DNA of 64,000 bases, taken from Desmodus rotundus (taxonomy: Eukaryota; Chordata; Mammalia; Chiroptera; Phyllostomidae). Positions 21,801 through 33,200 of the stretch are shown here, piece by piece. The stretch lies in the NCBI RefSeq assembly GCF_022682495.2, contig NC_071398.1:8066934-8130933 (forward strand), given 5' to 3'. The position numbers were made by a program, and so were the translations under genes. The first letter of the stretch is position 1, and every line of letters begins with the position of its first letter. Under the pieces are notes generated by a model, which saw only the letters and a list, made by a program, of their open reading frames with translations, was not told the origin of the DNA and did no database searches.

Positions 21801-24508
21801 GGCCTGTGGCCCAGAGCAGCTACAAAGGGGGACTATTTCTCCTGGCCCAGAGAGTGCCGTGCAGCTCTGGAGCCCACTGGATTTCATGGGGAGGTAAAGC
21901 GCGGTGGTCTCGGAGTGCTGGTTCCAACACCCGGCAGGTGTTGTGAGGACCCTGGCCTCACCATTTACAGGCTGGGCGGCCCTGCCCCCAGTGCCCACCC
22001 CTGTCAGGCAGCTGGTTGAGAGGACAGACAAAGATAATGTGACTGAAGTGCGTGGCAGGGTGCCCAGAAGCTGCTGACAATGAGAGGCAGAGATTGCCTT
22101 CTCCAGGGGCAAGAAAACAGGATCTCTAGGAGACTTTGGGCAGGAGTCCAGCCAAGCCAGCTTCCTCCATGGCTGTGGGGACCCCTGGCCATCTTGGCTG
22201 CTTGCTCCTCAAGCGTGCCTCTTGGGTACCGCCTATGGCCCAGCCCTGAGGCCTTTCTCCGGGACTGAACTTTGGGCCCTGAAGCAGTGCAGCCAGACCC
22301 AGAGTCCTGGCAGCAGGAAATGGCGAGGGAGCCTTTGAGGTGGAGGCTCAGCTAGAGGAGGTAGTCGCACTCTCCCATCAAGGGGTCCGTTGATTGTACA
22401 GTTGCTTCAAGAGGGGCCAGTGTGCTTTTGTGCGGCTTCTGTGCTCACCCACCAGGCTTGCTTTCCCAGGCTCCCCCACATAGCTGCTTCCATTTTCTGG
22501 GGGAAAGGAAAGTGGGAAGCACCACGGAAGGATCTCGGCCCTGGGGCCTCATTGGCACTTGTGAGGCCTACAGGGTCCATTACCTTCCTGGGCCTTGATT
22601 TTTTTCATCTGCAAAATGGGGGTGAGCATGGTAGCCTCCTCGCAGGAGGGGTGAGAGGTTTAAACAGGCAAAATGCCTGGCAAAGGCCATGGCATGGAGC
22701 AAGGGCCCCAGGCACCTTTAAGCTGTGGTCTCGGCAGAGAACCAGCCACACACAACCTTAGAGGAAGGTCAAGATTTGGGTGGCACTCGGGGTCCCAGTG
22801 AGGCCACCATATACGTGGCTGTAGCTCATGAGGTGTCATTTCAACCCGAGGACACACACTAGCAGAGAAGGGTAGAGGGGAGGAAGAAGACGACACTGTG
22901 ACATTGAGTCCTCTCCAGAGTGAGGTGGTCTCACCATACAGCTTGCCAGTCACACACCTGGTGGTAGTGGACGCCTGTGACCTCTCCTCCTGATCAAAAG
23001 ACTCAGCCCAGAGCCCCTGCCTTAATGGCCAGGACAATATTACTAGCAGTGTTACTATTTTCAGCCATTACTGATCTCCTACTCTGAGCCGGGTGCCTTA
23101 CATACTTTTTGGGGTTTTTTACAATAACACAGAAACAGGGCGACCAACTTGTCCCAGTTTGCCTGGACTTTCCCGAAAAGTCTTGCCTCTCGAGAACCCG
23201 CTCAGTCACAGTTGTTCTGGGATGGTTGGTCACCCTACAGAAAGTGGGTATCTTACCTTCACTTCTCAGGTGAGGAAACAGGCGAATACCCCGAGGTCGA
23301 GCTTCCCCAGCTAAGCTCTCAGCGAGGAAGCGGTGGGGGCAGGATTTCCAGCTGGGCCTGTTCCCTTGCAGAGCGTTCTCGGGAGACTTCTACTTCACAT
23401 GGCCTCTGGGTATCACTGGGTCCCTGTCTTCCTTCCTTGTAGCTTGAAGACCAAGAAACACAAAATTTTCTGTGCTGACCCGACGGAGGAATGGGTCCGC
23501 AAAGCCATGGAGGACCTAGACCGAAAGGCTGCTGCTGCTGTTCAGAACAGCGGCAGATTTGAGAAGCGGACCGGTGGGACTGCCCTGCCTGCTCGGGGCA
23601 TGGACAGTTCCGCAGGCTCAGAGCCCAGAGCCACAGGCGAAAGCAGTATCCAGGAGACACAGACGGCCTTGGGAACTTCCCCAGAGCTGCCTACTGGACT
23701 GGCTGGTTCCTGGGGGACTGGATCCCCCACTGCTTCACAGGCTCCAGATGGAGGGCCTTCAGCTGCGCCCGAAAGAACTGAGCTTTACAGCGCCACTGCC
23801 ATCACCAGATTTTGGCAGAGTTCTTCTGCTTACCAACCTGGGTCAGACCTCTGGACTGAGGGAAAGGCCTCTGAAGGCCCCTCCACCCAGGCCCCCTCCA
23901 CCCAGGCCCCCTCCACCCAGGCCCCCTCCACCCAGGCCCCCTCCACCCAGACCTTCCCCACCCAGACCCCCTCCACCCAGACCCTCCCCACCCAGACCCT
24001 CCCCACCCAGACCCCCTCCACCCAGACCCTCCCCACCCAGGCTTCCTCCGCCCAGGCCCCCTTCACCCAGGCCCCCAGCACCCAGGCCCCCTCCACGCAG
24101 TCCCCGGCTCTTTCACACATAACCCCAGTGGACAATATTGGGTCTGAAGGCCAATCTGTACAGGCCAGTGGACAGGACCCCACATCGGAGGGCTCTCTAA
24201 GGCCCACGGATGCATCCATGGGGCCTGGCAGCATGCCCCATGTCTCTGCGGTCCTACCCATCTCCAAAGGGGCCTATGGGGCCCCCCAGGGTCAACACAC
24301 CCCTAGCCCCAGCCCCACTGATCCTACCAGGAGACAGGCAGTGGGGCTATTGGCCTTCCTGGGCCTCCTCTTTGGCCTGGGGGTAGCCATGTTCGCCTAT
24401 CAAAGCTTGCAGGGCTGTCCCCGCAACATGGCGGGAGATGTGGTGGAAGGGCTTTGCCATGTCCCCCGGAGCTGTGGCAGTAACTCGTATGTCCTGGTGC
24501 CCGTATGA
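15763..24508 (+). CDS. CX3CL1: CX3CL1 (fractalkine), 3 coding exons, 417 aa
   Basis: Joined exons 15763-15829, 21474-21594 and 23443-24508 give 1254 bases, 417 aa (human 397). The product is a type I membrane chemokine that tethers leukocytes through CX3CR1 and is shed by ADAM10/ADAM17. Signal peptide is residues 1-23. The chemokine domain, about 24-99, has the CX3C motif C31-N-I-T-C35 plus C57 and C73. A Ser/Thr/Pro-rich mucin stalk runs from about 100 to 358 and holds fifteen 5-residue repeats at 208-282. R359-R360 precede a transmembrane helix (about 362-383, starting A-V-G-L-L-A-F-L-G), and a 34-residue tail retains Y-Q-S-L and ends Y-V-L-V-P-V as in human. Intron phases 1 and 2 match those of the neighbouring chemokines. 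The extra length compared with human lies in the stalk. Identity is certain; surface expression and shedding are inferred from orthology. Confidence 0.98.
16441..16453 (+). repeat. G13 homopolymer in CX3CL1 intron 1
   Basis: Thirteen uninterrupted G residues, likely unstable in length and prone to sequencing error. Confidence 0.9.
18440..18840 (+). repeat. L2 and MIR fragments in CX3CL1 intron 1
   Basis: L2-like text ('acctcctccaagaagcctcc') at about 18440-18560 is followed by a sense MIR at about 18640-18830: 'tgtgtggccttgggcatgtc', 'atttaacctctctgat', 'gtaaaatggggatactaata', 'acacatagtaggggctcaa'. Confidence 0.65.
19105..19234. repeat. (GGAT/GGGT)n tetranucleotide microsatellite
   Basis: About 130 bp of GGAT units interleaved with GGGT, GGAC and GGCG variants inside CX3CL1 intron 1. 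The antisense frames across it code only low-complexity His/Pro/Ser peptides and are not genes. Confidence 0.95.
20260..20453 (+). mobile_element. Ves-type SINE in CX3CL1 intron 1
   Basis: Head GCCCTGACCAACGTGGCTCC, middle CCGGTCAGGGCACGAGCCTG, then the GATGTTTGTCTCCCTCTC tail and AAATAAATAAAG with an A-run. It is more diverged in the A-box region than the copy at 31267, so probably an older or different subfamily. Confidence 0.85.
21190..21330 (-). repeat. MIR fragment near CX3CL1 exon 2
   Basis: Antisense MIR text: 'gatgtcccaggcaat', 'aataaccctgtgaggtagat', 'ggggaaactaaggcacaga'. It ends about 140 bases before the exon 2 acceptor. Confidence 0.65.
21474..21594 (+). CDS. CX3CL1: CX3CL1 coding exon 2
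   Basis: Acceptor TGGGCTCAG precedes GACAGCACC. Encodes Q-H-H-G-V-S-K and the CX3C motif through S-C-G-K-P-A-I. The N-I-T glycosylation sequon within the motif is kept. Donor CATCAT|GTAGGT, phase 2. Confidence 0.96.
23443..24508 (+). CDS. CX3CL1: CX3CL1 coding exon 3
   Basis: Acceptor CCTTCCTTGTAG. A single large exon encodes the end of the chemokine domain (K-I-F-C-A-D-P), the whole mucin stalk, the transmembrane helix and the tail, ending GTATGA. The reading frame is open through the 15-bp repeat array, so repeat changes in whole units keep the frame. Confidence 0.98.
23876..24100 (+). repeat. CX3CL1: 15-bp coding minisatellite in CX3CL1 stalk
   Basis: Fifteen contiguous units of the form GCCCCCTCCACCCAG, in frame. 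They read as G-P-S-T-Q once, A-P-S-T-Q four times, then a mixed block of [10 protein letters not shown] and T-L-P-T-Q units, then [10 protein letters not shown] and A-P-S-T-Q twice. Every unit has at least one Ser or Thr, most have two or three, giving many possible O-glycan sites. Human CX3CL1 has only a short A-P-S-T-Q-D-P-S-T-Q stretch at the matching place. Confidence 0.95.
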
Positions 24509-26575
24509 GCTGCCCACCTGCCTGTGTCGATGTTCAACTCAAACAGCTGCCTGGGGTCCCCTGTCCTCCCTCCTACCCTTCCCCAAGGGCCTGGCCTGGG
24601 CCGGGATGACCGAAGCAAGGAGGCAGGACCCTCCAGGGGGGACTGGGCTGCCCCAGTTCCCGGGCAGGCCCTGGGAGGCCCCCTTGACCATCATTGACCT
24701 AATGGAAACAGAGGGGGTGGCCTCTGCACTTCATGCCACTGTCCCCAAGTCAGAAAACTCTCTTCTGCTGCTGACGGGCTAGAGGTTTCCTTTGATGTCC
24801 TCCCAGCCCCAATGGACAATTATTTATTGAATGCTCAGCCCCTTGGGCCCATGTCCCCACGTGGGTACCACGGTCATCCCACCTCACAGTGAGCCTCAGA
24901 CCAGGCCCTCTGCCCACTCCCTCCAACCTCATCGTGTCTTTTGGTCCTGCTGCTGTCACCAGTCACCCCTGGCCACCTGCGGTGCTATCTCCCCTGTCCC
25001 TTGTGCAGAGCCCACGCCCCATCCGGGGACCTGTCTTTTTCTCTTGCATGAGGTGGATGTGGTGTTTGCTGGCACTGTTCCCCACGAAGGCTCTGCCCTC
25101 AGTGAGGTGGTGTGGGAAGGGGAGATGGAGTTCCCAGGGGTTTTGGTCATTTTCCGTCCTCGGTCTGTGCTGTGTGGTGAAGGAACACGGACTCTGAGTG
25201 GGAAACCTGGGACCCTAGTCCCAGGTCCACCATCGGCCTGAGAAGGCATCCTTCCCTACGACTTCCCATCTGTGAAAGGAAAGCGGGACAGTGGATATGT
25301 GGCAATAACCTGTAAGCCTGACGGTCACCATCACTGAGTGGTCCAGGGAGCCCTTTCCCCAGACCTGGGTACGGCCTCACTGCTGTCCTCAGCAGAGCAC
25401 CTTAGCCATTCTCTACCGACCGGCTGACCTCAGCAGAGCCATTCTGTGCTGATCGGCGAGACTGGCACATCTGTGCGCCCTGTCACCGGGAGAGCCTGAC
25501 AGACCAGTCCTGCCCTGTTGGAGGGGGTCAGCACCATGGGCCCCCAGAGCGGGGACTGGGCAGGGGTACTTGCGGGGCAGAGACCAACTTTTAAGGACCC
25601 TTTCTGACTTTGAGAACAGCCCCCCTCTGTGTCCACCAGGCTTACAGGGACACGGACACAGCCCTGGTGACATGTGACAGGCTGAAGGAGGAGGGAGGCC
25701 TGCAGGCCCCGGGGAAGACTGAAGCGCTCCACAGAAGGGTCCAGGGAGACGCTGCGGGGAGCAGTCACACTCCATGTCAGGGACTTGAGTCCCGCATTTG
25801 GTCTTTCTACCTGTGGCCAGGGTTGCCCATCCCCCTCTCCGGCTCCCAGAAAACACTGCTCTCTGCACGCCATCTTCTCTGCTCGGGGGGCAGAGCCAGA
25901 AACGTCCATGACATTTTCTATAGGCTCAGAGCTTCCTGTGTTTCTTTCTGAAAGGAGCTCTGTCCATGGGGGAAGGGAAGTTGTGGGTGTGGGTTCCTTT
26001 CAGCTCCTGAGGACTCAGGCAGGCCGACCTGGGTGAGGCTGGAGGCTGACTGGTGGGCTAGCACCCCATGGTCAGAGCTGGACCTGCAGGCCTCACCCCT
26101 CGAGGTCCCTGGTGGCAGCTCCCCACCTCCTTCTGATTGTCCCCAAGGGTGATCCTTAACCTCCCAGGGGCTGGGCTTCCTCCAGACACAGGTGACACAT
26201 TCCTTCGCAGATGGATGCTCGGTGGAAGCAAAGAAAGGACTGGGCCTCCCTGAACTCTGCTGCTGGGCATGGCGCCTTGTTTGGGCTTGGCTTGGGGGGG
26301 GCAGCAGGTCTGAATGCACTTTTTTGGCTCCTGCCAGCTGGGAGCCTTCAAGGGCTGGGATACCCATGATGGGGCTCCCCTCCTTTGTCAGAAAGCAGCT
26401 GGGGCATCTGGTCCCTTTCCACACTGTTGTTTATCCCCCTTGTAGGGCATGAGCAAGAACAATTCGGGGAGGGCTTTAGAAGGAGTCGGTTGGTCCTTTT
26501 GCTTTTCCAACCCAATCACCAATGTCTGTGCCATTTTGTATTTTACTAATAAAATGGAAAAGTCTTGTGAATCAA
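24509..26575 (+). other. CX3CL1: CX3CL1 3' UTR (putative)
   Basis: About 2.05 kb runs from the stop to just past AATAAA at 26548-26553. This gives a transcript near 3.4 kb, close to the human size. Frames within it, including those of more than 100 codons, show no recognisable protein. Confidence 0.65.
26548..26553 (+). terminator. CX3CL1: Polyadenylation signal, CX3CL1
   Basis: AATAAA in ATTTTACTAATAAAATGG, followed by a GT-containing stretch. It is the first canonical signal with a suitable downstream element after the CX3CL1 stop codon. Confidence 0.7.
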
Positions 26576-26579
26576 ACCA

Positions 26580-29500
26580 AGGTGCTTTCTCTAGGGGCCT
26601 CAGGAAGGATGGAAGGAACAAGAGAGGGGACAAGACTCCCTGGGTCAGCCCTGGAGACCCCTGTCTCCAGTCCCCATGGGGCACAGTGGCAGGCGCTTTT
26701 ACAGTGAGCAGGGGAAGAAGCCCTGGCCTGGCTCCGCTCTGCACGGCGGTGTGATGCTGGGGCAGAGCCTTCGCCTGCCTGGGCCTCGACGGGTGCGAGT
26801 ATGGGGCTCCTATCCCTGCAGGGATCGGAACCCCTCATCAAGCAGCCCTCCTGCCACCCTAACCCACGCCAGCTGAACTTGGTGACCCAGTGGCCCATCA
26901 CCCTCAGTGATCTGGTGACTCGTGGAGCCAACTGAGCCACGTTTTCCTCTTTGCTGCTCTGACTCCCGTCTGGTCCAGGTAAAGATGGAAGAGGGATTAC
27001 TTTCCAAGGGACTTGGGTCTTCATAAACATGACCCAAACACGAACCTGCTGGTGGCCCCTAAGCCCTCCGTGTCCTGGGGTGGTGTCCTAAGAGCTGCTG
27101 TGAACAGTTGTGTGGGCTGGGAGATACGCAAGGTGACACAGGGTGACTCCAGCCCATTGACATAGTCTTGCGTGGGTCCTAAGATGATGCATGTGATGTC
27201 ACATCGTGACATCTCTGGAATTAGGATGAGTCTTACAATCGATGGCTTGTCGTGGTTTAATGAACAGTTCTCTTTTTCTTTCTTGGTTCATTAAATGTGA
27301 GAATGTCTTACAATCCATGGCATCTGAGATCCTCTGTCTATGCGATGTTTTTAAAATTAAAAGCACCATGTAAAAATCAGGAAATTACTCACACAAACCC
27401 ACTTTTCCACGTTCTCTCGTTCTTATTCTCTCGGGAGACTCAGAAGGTTTGCTGCCCCCCCCCCCGCCCAAGGATGATGGTGGGCGGAGCCTGAACCAAC
27501 GCTGTCCCTTGACGTGGGGCAGGCCAGGAGGAGAGCCCAGGTCTCTGCTGTCCCCTCCACCCCAAAGACAGTCCTGCCTGCTCTTGCCCACTCCCAGCCC
27601 CAGCAGGGAGCTCTGCCTAAGGCAACGTTCCAGCCTCCCCCCAGCCCCTCCCCAGCACAGCCCTGCCAGCAAAACACCAACAGAGGCTTTGAAATGAAAA
27701 TATTCTTCATGTTAAAAATGCTGCTGCTCAGGAAGAGGATGGAGTGGGAGAGTCTTCCTTCTCATTCCACAGCCATTCCCCAGGGATCTGGGGATGTTGT
27801 GCGTTTTATTTCCTCTTGTAGTTAGAGAGCTAAACTTCAGCTGAAGCGATTCCCACAACTAATGCAGAGGGTGTGGAGGTTTGAAGGCCTTCAGAAATCT
27901 GTGGCAGAACTGCCGGGACTCTGAGATAACAACGATAATAATAACAATAGTAATAATAGCCATTGTTTGTTTCCTGCTTACCACGTGCCATGCGATGAGC
28001 TGAATTCTTTTTGTATAAGGGCCCCCATCTTAACAATGATTAAAGTAAAGCTCTCAAAGGAGGTGTGACCTGCCAAGCTAGACTCTGACCCCCAAGTCTT
28101 CGTCCAGAACTTGCAGCTTAAGCACTGTTTCCTGAAACTTGGAGCCGCGGATCCTTCCAAGGTCCCAGACCCCATCTCAGACCTACTGAATTCAGACTCC
28201 AGGGTGGGAGGGCTGGGAATCAGCACCTCCAAGCTGTTGCTACCCTTCCCATCTTTTTCCTCTTCTCTCTCCCTGCTCCCCAAGTTAGGGGGGGTTTGGT
28301 GCCTAGCCGAAGTTTTAGAGCCCCCCTGCACCAGGTCCCCCCATTGCCACCCGCCCAAGGCTTGCAAGGCCCCTTGAGCGGCACCTACCTACAGCCTTCC
28401 CACTTTGTCCTTACTCCCCTCCCCTGTACTTTGTTCTCCCAGCGTTCCTCTGAAGGGGAGAGGCCAGGCAGAAATGAATGGCTGGGAATTTCCAGCCCCC
28501 CTGTGTGTGTGCAGATGCCTTGTTGCTGGGTGTGTAAGAACACGGGCCTGCTTTTCTTCTTCTCAGTCACGTGCTTTCTTGGATAATGTTTCAGCTGCTG
28601 AGATTTAAGAAAAGATCTGGTGTCAGGCTGCCTTTCCTGAGCTGACTGCAAACTTCAGCAGCCGGACCCATGTGCTTAATCTCGCCAACCTGTGGGGTGG
28701 CGGTGCCTCAGAACGGAGGAAAATCCCAGAGTGATGCACGTTTGGGAAGAGAGGCCCCTCTCCTACCTTCAAGAGATCTGTTGCCCCCAGAGGGCAGAAT
28801 AGAATTATTTGTAGCAAGCATCTTGCTTTTCAGCAAACAGGAGAAGAATATATAACGTGAGGCTCTCTGGCTGTGTGACTTTGGGCAAATTGCTTAACCT
28901 CTCTGGGCCTCGGTTTTCTTCTCTGTGGAGTGGCAATAACAACAACTTACCACATGGGTGAAGATGCCATAGATAATCTTTGCTAAACACTTAGAAAAAT
29001 GACTTGTTCATAGTGAGCTCTGGGTAAATGGAATGTATGATTATGCAATAGACGTTTCCAGAGGGTTTGAAACACTCTATTTTCATTGGCTTTTGTTACT
29101 GGATACCCACCCAAGACTATAGAATTATAGGAGTTCTATAAAGAAACGCAATCATCTTCGTTTGCAGTAAAATAGGGCAGAAAAATGTCATGGTGTCATT
29201 AGGCAGATAAGAATAATTTGTATATTTCCCCCTGAGCTAATAGATGCTGTCTAAGTTGATGTAACTTTTCTAAACTGCTTTTGAACTTGGCAAGATCAAA
29301 ACTCATGAATCCCAACTAATTAAAACCAGACTGGCAAAACATCTGAGTCTTCAGCTTGGACGGGAAGGAGAGTTTATTCATGTTCAAGTTGGAGACGGCA
29401 GTCTCCGGCCCCCTGAGTATTTCTGGCTTGCTGCTCTCTGGGCACAGAGGCAGGTACTCTTCCTGCCTCCCGGGGGGTGGTGGGGGCCAAATGACCAGTT

Positions 29501-31260
29501 CTGGCCAGCGAGCTGGGAGTGGAAGTGACGTGTGTCTCAAGACTGAAACATTTGATTGATGGTGAGAACACAGTCCCTCGGGCCCAGCCCCTGGCCACCT
29601 ACCAGGAAACGATGGTACCACTATCCTGAGTCCCAGAGTGGAGATGGCTCAGGGCCTCCAGCCCCACTAACCTCTGCGCAAGCAACAAACCTCTGTGCTT
29701 CTAAGGCCCTGAAAGTCTGAGGTTAGTTGTTGCCGTCGCATGACCTCGCCTATCCTGACTGATGCAGCAGCCGGGAAGAAAAAGGAGGATTCGTTATTCC
29801 TACTTGCATGATGCTGTTAAAAGGCTCGGCAACATTCCTTAATTGGGATAAAGAGGCTTTCCATTATGTAGCTGGCCCTCTTCGTGTGCATCCCTGCAGA
29901 TAGAATAAAGGTCAACCTCAGCTCGGCTAGCTGTCTACGAATGTATTTGGCATTCTCACTGAATGGAGTGGAAGAGAACTCTTTTGTAGTTTCCCTGAAG
30001 TGCATGGGTGTGCAGGCATTCTAATGCTCAGACATGCTGCTGATCGCTTTAGCAGACAAGGAAGTAGAGGGGAGGAAAAGCATTAACAGTATTGAGCACC
30101 AGCTGTTTGCCAGACGATCTGGACAAACTGGTCTTTCATGGAACCTGGGCCTGTTGTCACAGGAACCTGCTAGCTGCAGTTTTAGGAGTTGACATGTGTG
30201 CTTTCCGAGTCTTTGTTTTCCTGGAAGACTTCAAGACTTCCCGAAAGACCGCTGGTTCCCCTCTTCTCGCTCCCCACCCCCCACAACACCTTTAGCCACA
30301 CATTTTCTTATATCCTCAACTCAGGCTTTTCTCTTGCACCTCTGAGCCGTTGCACTAGCTGTGTGCCCTCTGCTATTCACTGGGCCACCTCCTCCTCGTC
30401 AGCTTGCAGGTCACTTCCTCCAGGAGGCCTTCCCGGACTTCTTAGCCTAATGAAGGTTCCTGTGATGGAACCTTCGCCTTCACCCCAGCCGTGCCTATCA
30501 CAGCCCTCAGGTGACTCGGCTATACCTGCTTGTCTCACTGACCCTTCTGGAAGACCCGTGAGGGCAGGCACGTGTGTTTCTTGTTCCCCTTTGTGCCCCA
30601 GTGGCCACCACACATCCTGCCAGGAGTGGGAGAGGACAGAGGCCATCTGCGTCCACTGGCACAGTCTGATTTGGTGCCTGTCCCACATGGCTTTCTAATT
30701 TATGGAAAGCGCCCCCCCGTCCCTGTGTGGAACTGCATCTCAAGGCATTTCCTGATGAGAAAATACTGCCTCAAAGGGATATCAGAGGCCAAAAGTGACC
30801 ATCTGTACAGATGTGTCCAAGCCGCCCCAAGCCTCGCAGACCCTCCACCATCACACACGCTGGTCAAGAAATGGTCCCTGAGGCCCAGCCAGCACCCCCC
30901 CAGGATGCCTGGGCTGGGTCAAGGCTCTGACTGGCCCCCACAGCCCGGAGAGGAGTAAGTGGGTGGAGGGGGAATCTAGCAGCCCTGAGACAGCGGCCCT
31001 CTGCTCGTGAAGGTCCCCCGTCCCCACCACACACCACTGTGAAACTCAATGACTTTTCTCGTTTACACCCGAAGACAGGCCCTACTAAGAGGGGCCCTAC
31101 TTTCCAGATGGAAGTCCCGAAGCACCAAGAGATGAAGGGTTTTACCCAACGCCACACGGCTAGCAAGTGACAAAGCCAGCAGGCAAATGTATACACGTAT
31201 GTATACATATATATGTTTATATATTATATAATTATATTATTGGAACTGGTGGAAAGAAAG
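26580..31260. other. Gene-free spacer after CX3CL1
   Basis: No exon recognised. It holds an 11-C run at about 27455-27465, a MER5-like segment at about 28110-28230 ('acctactgaattcagactcc'), a sense MIR at about 28860-29000 ('tgactttgggcaaattgctt') and an L2 segment at about 30310-30620 ('aggaggccttcccggacttc'). All repeat limits are approximate. Confidence 0.55.
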
Positions 31261-31266
31261 AGACGC

Positions 31267-31457
31267 AGCCCTGGCTGGTATGGCTCAGTGGACTGAGCGC
31301 CAGGCTGCGAACCAAAAGGTCGCTGGTTCGATTCCCAGTCAGGGCACACGCCTGGGTTGCAGGCCAGGTCCCCAGTGGGGTGCATGTGAGAGGCAACCCC
31401 ACATTGATTTTCTCTCCCTCTCTTTCCTTCTCTAAAAAATAAATAAAATCTTAAAAG
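31267..31457 (+). mobile_element. Ves-type SINE, best preserved copy
   Basis: Full-length looking: GCCCTGGCTGGTATGGCTCA, A-box region, B-box GGTTCGATTCCC, CAGTCAGGGCACACGCCTGG, GTGAGAGGCAACCCCACATT, CT-rich tail and AAAAATAAATAAAATCTT. The intact B box and clean tail suggest it is the youngest SINE in the window. It is a tRNA-derived retroposon, not a tRNA gene. Confidence 0.93.
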
Positions 31458-31459
31458 GA

Positions 31460-33200
31460 AATACATGGGCACACATATGATAACACATATGACTCTCAAG
31501 TTCACAGCTAGCTGTGGAGGTACAGACACCATATGCTAACATTAACATAAGGCATGTCAACACCGCTGTATTGCTTCACGCATGGTGCCCGGTTCAGTTT
31601 CCATCAGTCCACAGAGGACTGCTCTCGCCACAGAGGGGCGAATTAGGAGAGGCACGCGGGGCCTCGGTGGGCGGTAGTATTTACCTCTTCACCTGGGGCT
31701 GGCTTTGCAGTGTGGTTAACACTGATGCCCCACCCAGGGCCCCACTCCTCTTGCTGCTTTCCCTTCTAAGGCCGACTCTGGTGCCCCCGTGTGGCCCGGT
31801 AGAAGTTACCCTCCTGGGACTTGGCCTGAGCTCATTCCTTGGCTGGGCTCCCATCCCTTCCCCGCCCTCAGGTTCCTACTCCATACCCATCTCCCCTGAG
31901 AACACACCCTTAATGAACCCCACCTGAGGCAATGGAGGGAGCCGACCCCCAAGGTCCCCAGCCCGCAGCCCACGGGAGGGCAGGAGGGATCGGACGGGTA
32001 AGGAAAAACTTTGAGGAGTAGATGGAAAGTGGAGGGGAAAGACCACCAGCTCCCTAAGTAAATCTACACATTGAAAGTGACCCCAATAAAAACACCAAAT
32101 CATTTTTGGAGCTAGATTAGATCATTTTAGTGTCTCTTAAAATTTTTTAAAAAGCAATGATTGGGAAAGCTGAAAGGAGCCAGGCGAGGCAGGAAGGAGG
32201 GTGGACTCTACGATAAGCCAAGCGGGGCTGAGGGAAAAGCCCCCATATGTGGAAGGACAAACCACAGCCCGGCTGGCCCCGGGCCCAGAGGCTGCGGAGA
32301 CTCTCGCTTCTCTCTGGAAAGAGAACGGGGTGGGGGGCCTGGGCCTCTTCTGGGGGCCTATGCTTCCCCAGACTGCACCCAGCTCAGAAGCAGCCCTGCA
32401 CCCTTAGCCGCCCCCCACCCCAGGGAGCCATGTTGTTGGTGGGACTGGCCACATGTCAAATCACCAAATGCTGATGGTGCTTTCCCTGCTGGCTTTCCGC
32501 CCCCTCCCCAGAGGCTGAGGTTGAACAGGAACGTGGGGGGATCGCCAAGCCTTTCAAAGGGGCTAGATCCACAGGCTCCTTGGAAAGGGTGCCATTGTCT
32601 CCAGCTGAGCGCTTAGTGCTGACCCTGGTGCTGAAAGTATCTTCCTGGGAGAACAGAGGGCTGGCTCTGGCTGGCAGGGTCCTCCCCGCCCCCTCCCCTG
32701 AAGCAGGCCGCCAGGGATTTCTGACTGCTAAAGGAAGGGCCTGGTCTTTGCGCCCTGTGGGGTGAGCCTGGCATTGGTCACTCGGCAGCGGAGCCCTGCG
32801 ATGTCCCAGTGCCACGGGGAGACCAAAGACCTGAGTGTGCAGAAACTTGCGGCAAATGCTCCCTGGAAAGAGAGTCGGGCCCTAGCAGTCGATGAAAGGA
32901 GCTGACTCACAGGGCCCGAGTGGGAGCCCAGACGGAACCCTGCAGCCCAGCCGGCCGGGAGAGGCGGAGACAAGTCCGTGGGTGACAGTGTTTATGGACT
33001 CGGCCCCAGGAACAGACCAGCTGTTGATTCGTCCGCTCACTGGATTCAACAAGTATGTTCGGAGGGTCTACCACGTGCCAGGGAATATAGTTCATTGAAC
33101 AAAAGGGACAAAAGCCTCTGTCCCATGGAGCTGCATCCCCGCGGGGATGGCGGGAGGGGGTGCAGGGGGGAGACAGGCAACGGACAGCAGACGTAATGAG
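31460..33200. other. Spacer, no gene seen
   Basis: Unique-looking sequence with AATAAA-containing A-rich patches near 32085. No splice-flanked coding segment is recognised on either strand. Confidence 0.45.

Noticed and set aside
23333..23442. In-frame open extension into CX3CL1 intron 2
   Set aside because: The last intron bases are open by chance; the conserved border is the acceptor at 23441-23442 and exon 2 supplies the missing chemokine part.
23559..24122. 187-codon Pro/Arg-rich frame overlapping CX3CL1 exon 3
   Set aside because: It is the +1 shadow of the 15-bp repeat; the real frame has conserved chemokine, transmembrane and tail sequence.
23830..24267. 145-codon antisense Trp/Val/Glu-rich frame
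   Set aside because: Antisense shadow of the same repeat with no independent support.
31267..31345. tRNA gene candidate (A and B boxes)
   Set aside because: The tRNA-like part is the head of a Ves SINE with a CT-rich and A-rich tail; no complete cloverleaf acceptor stem is apparent.
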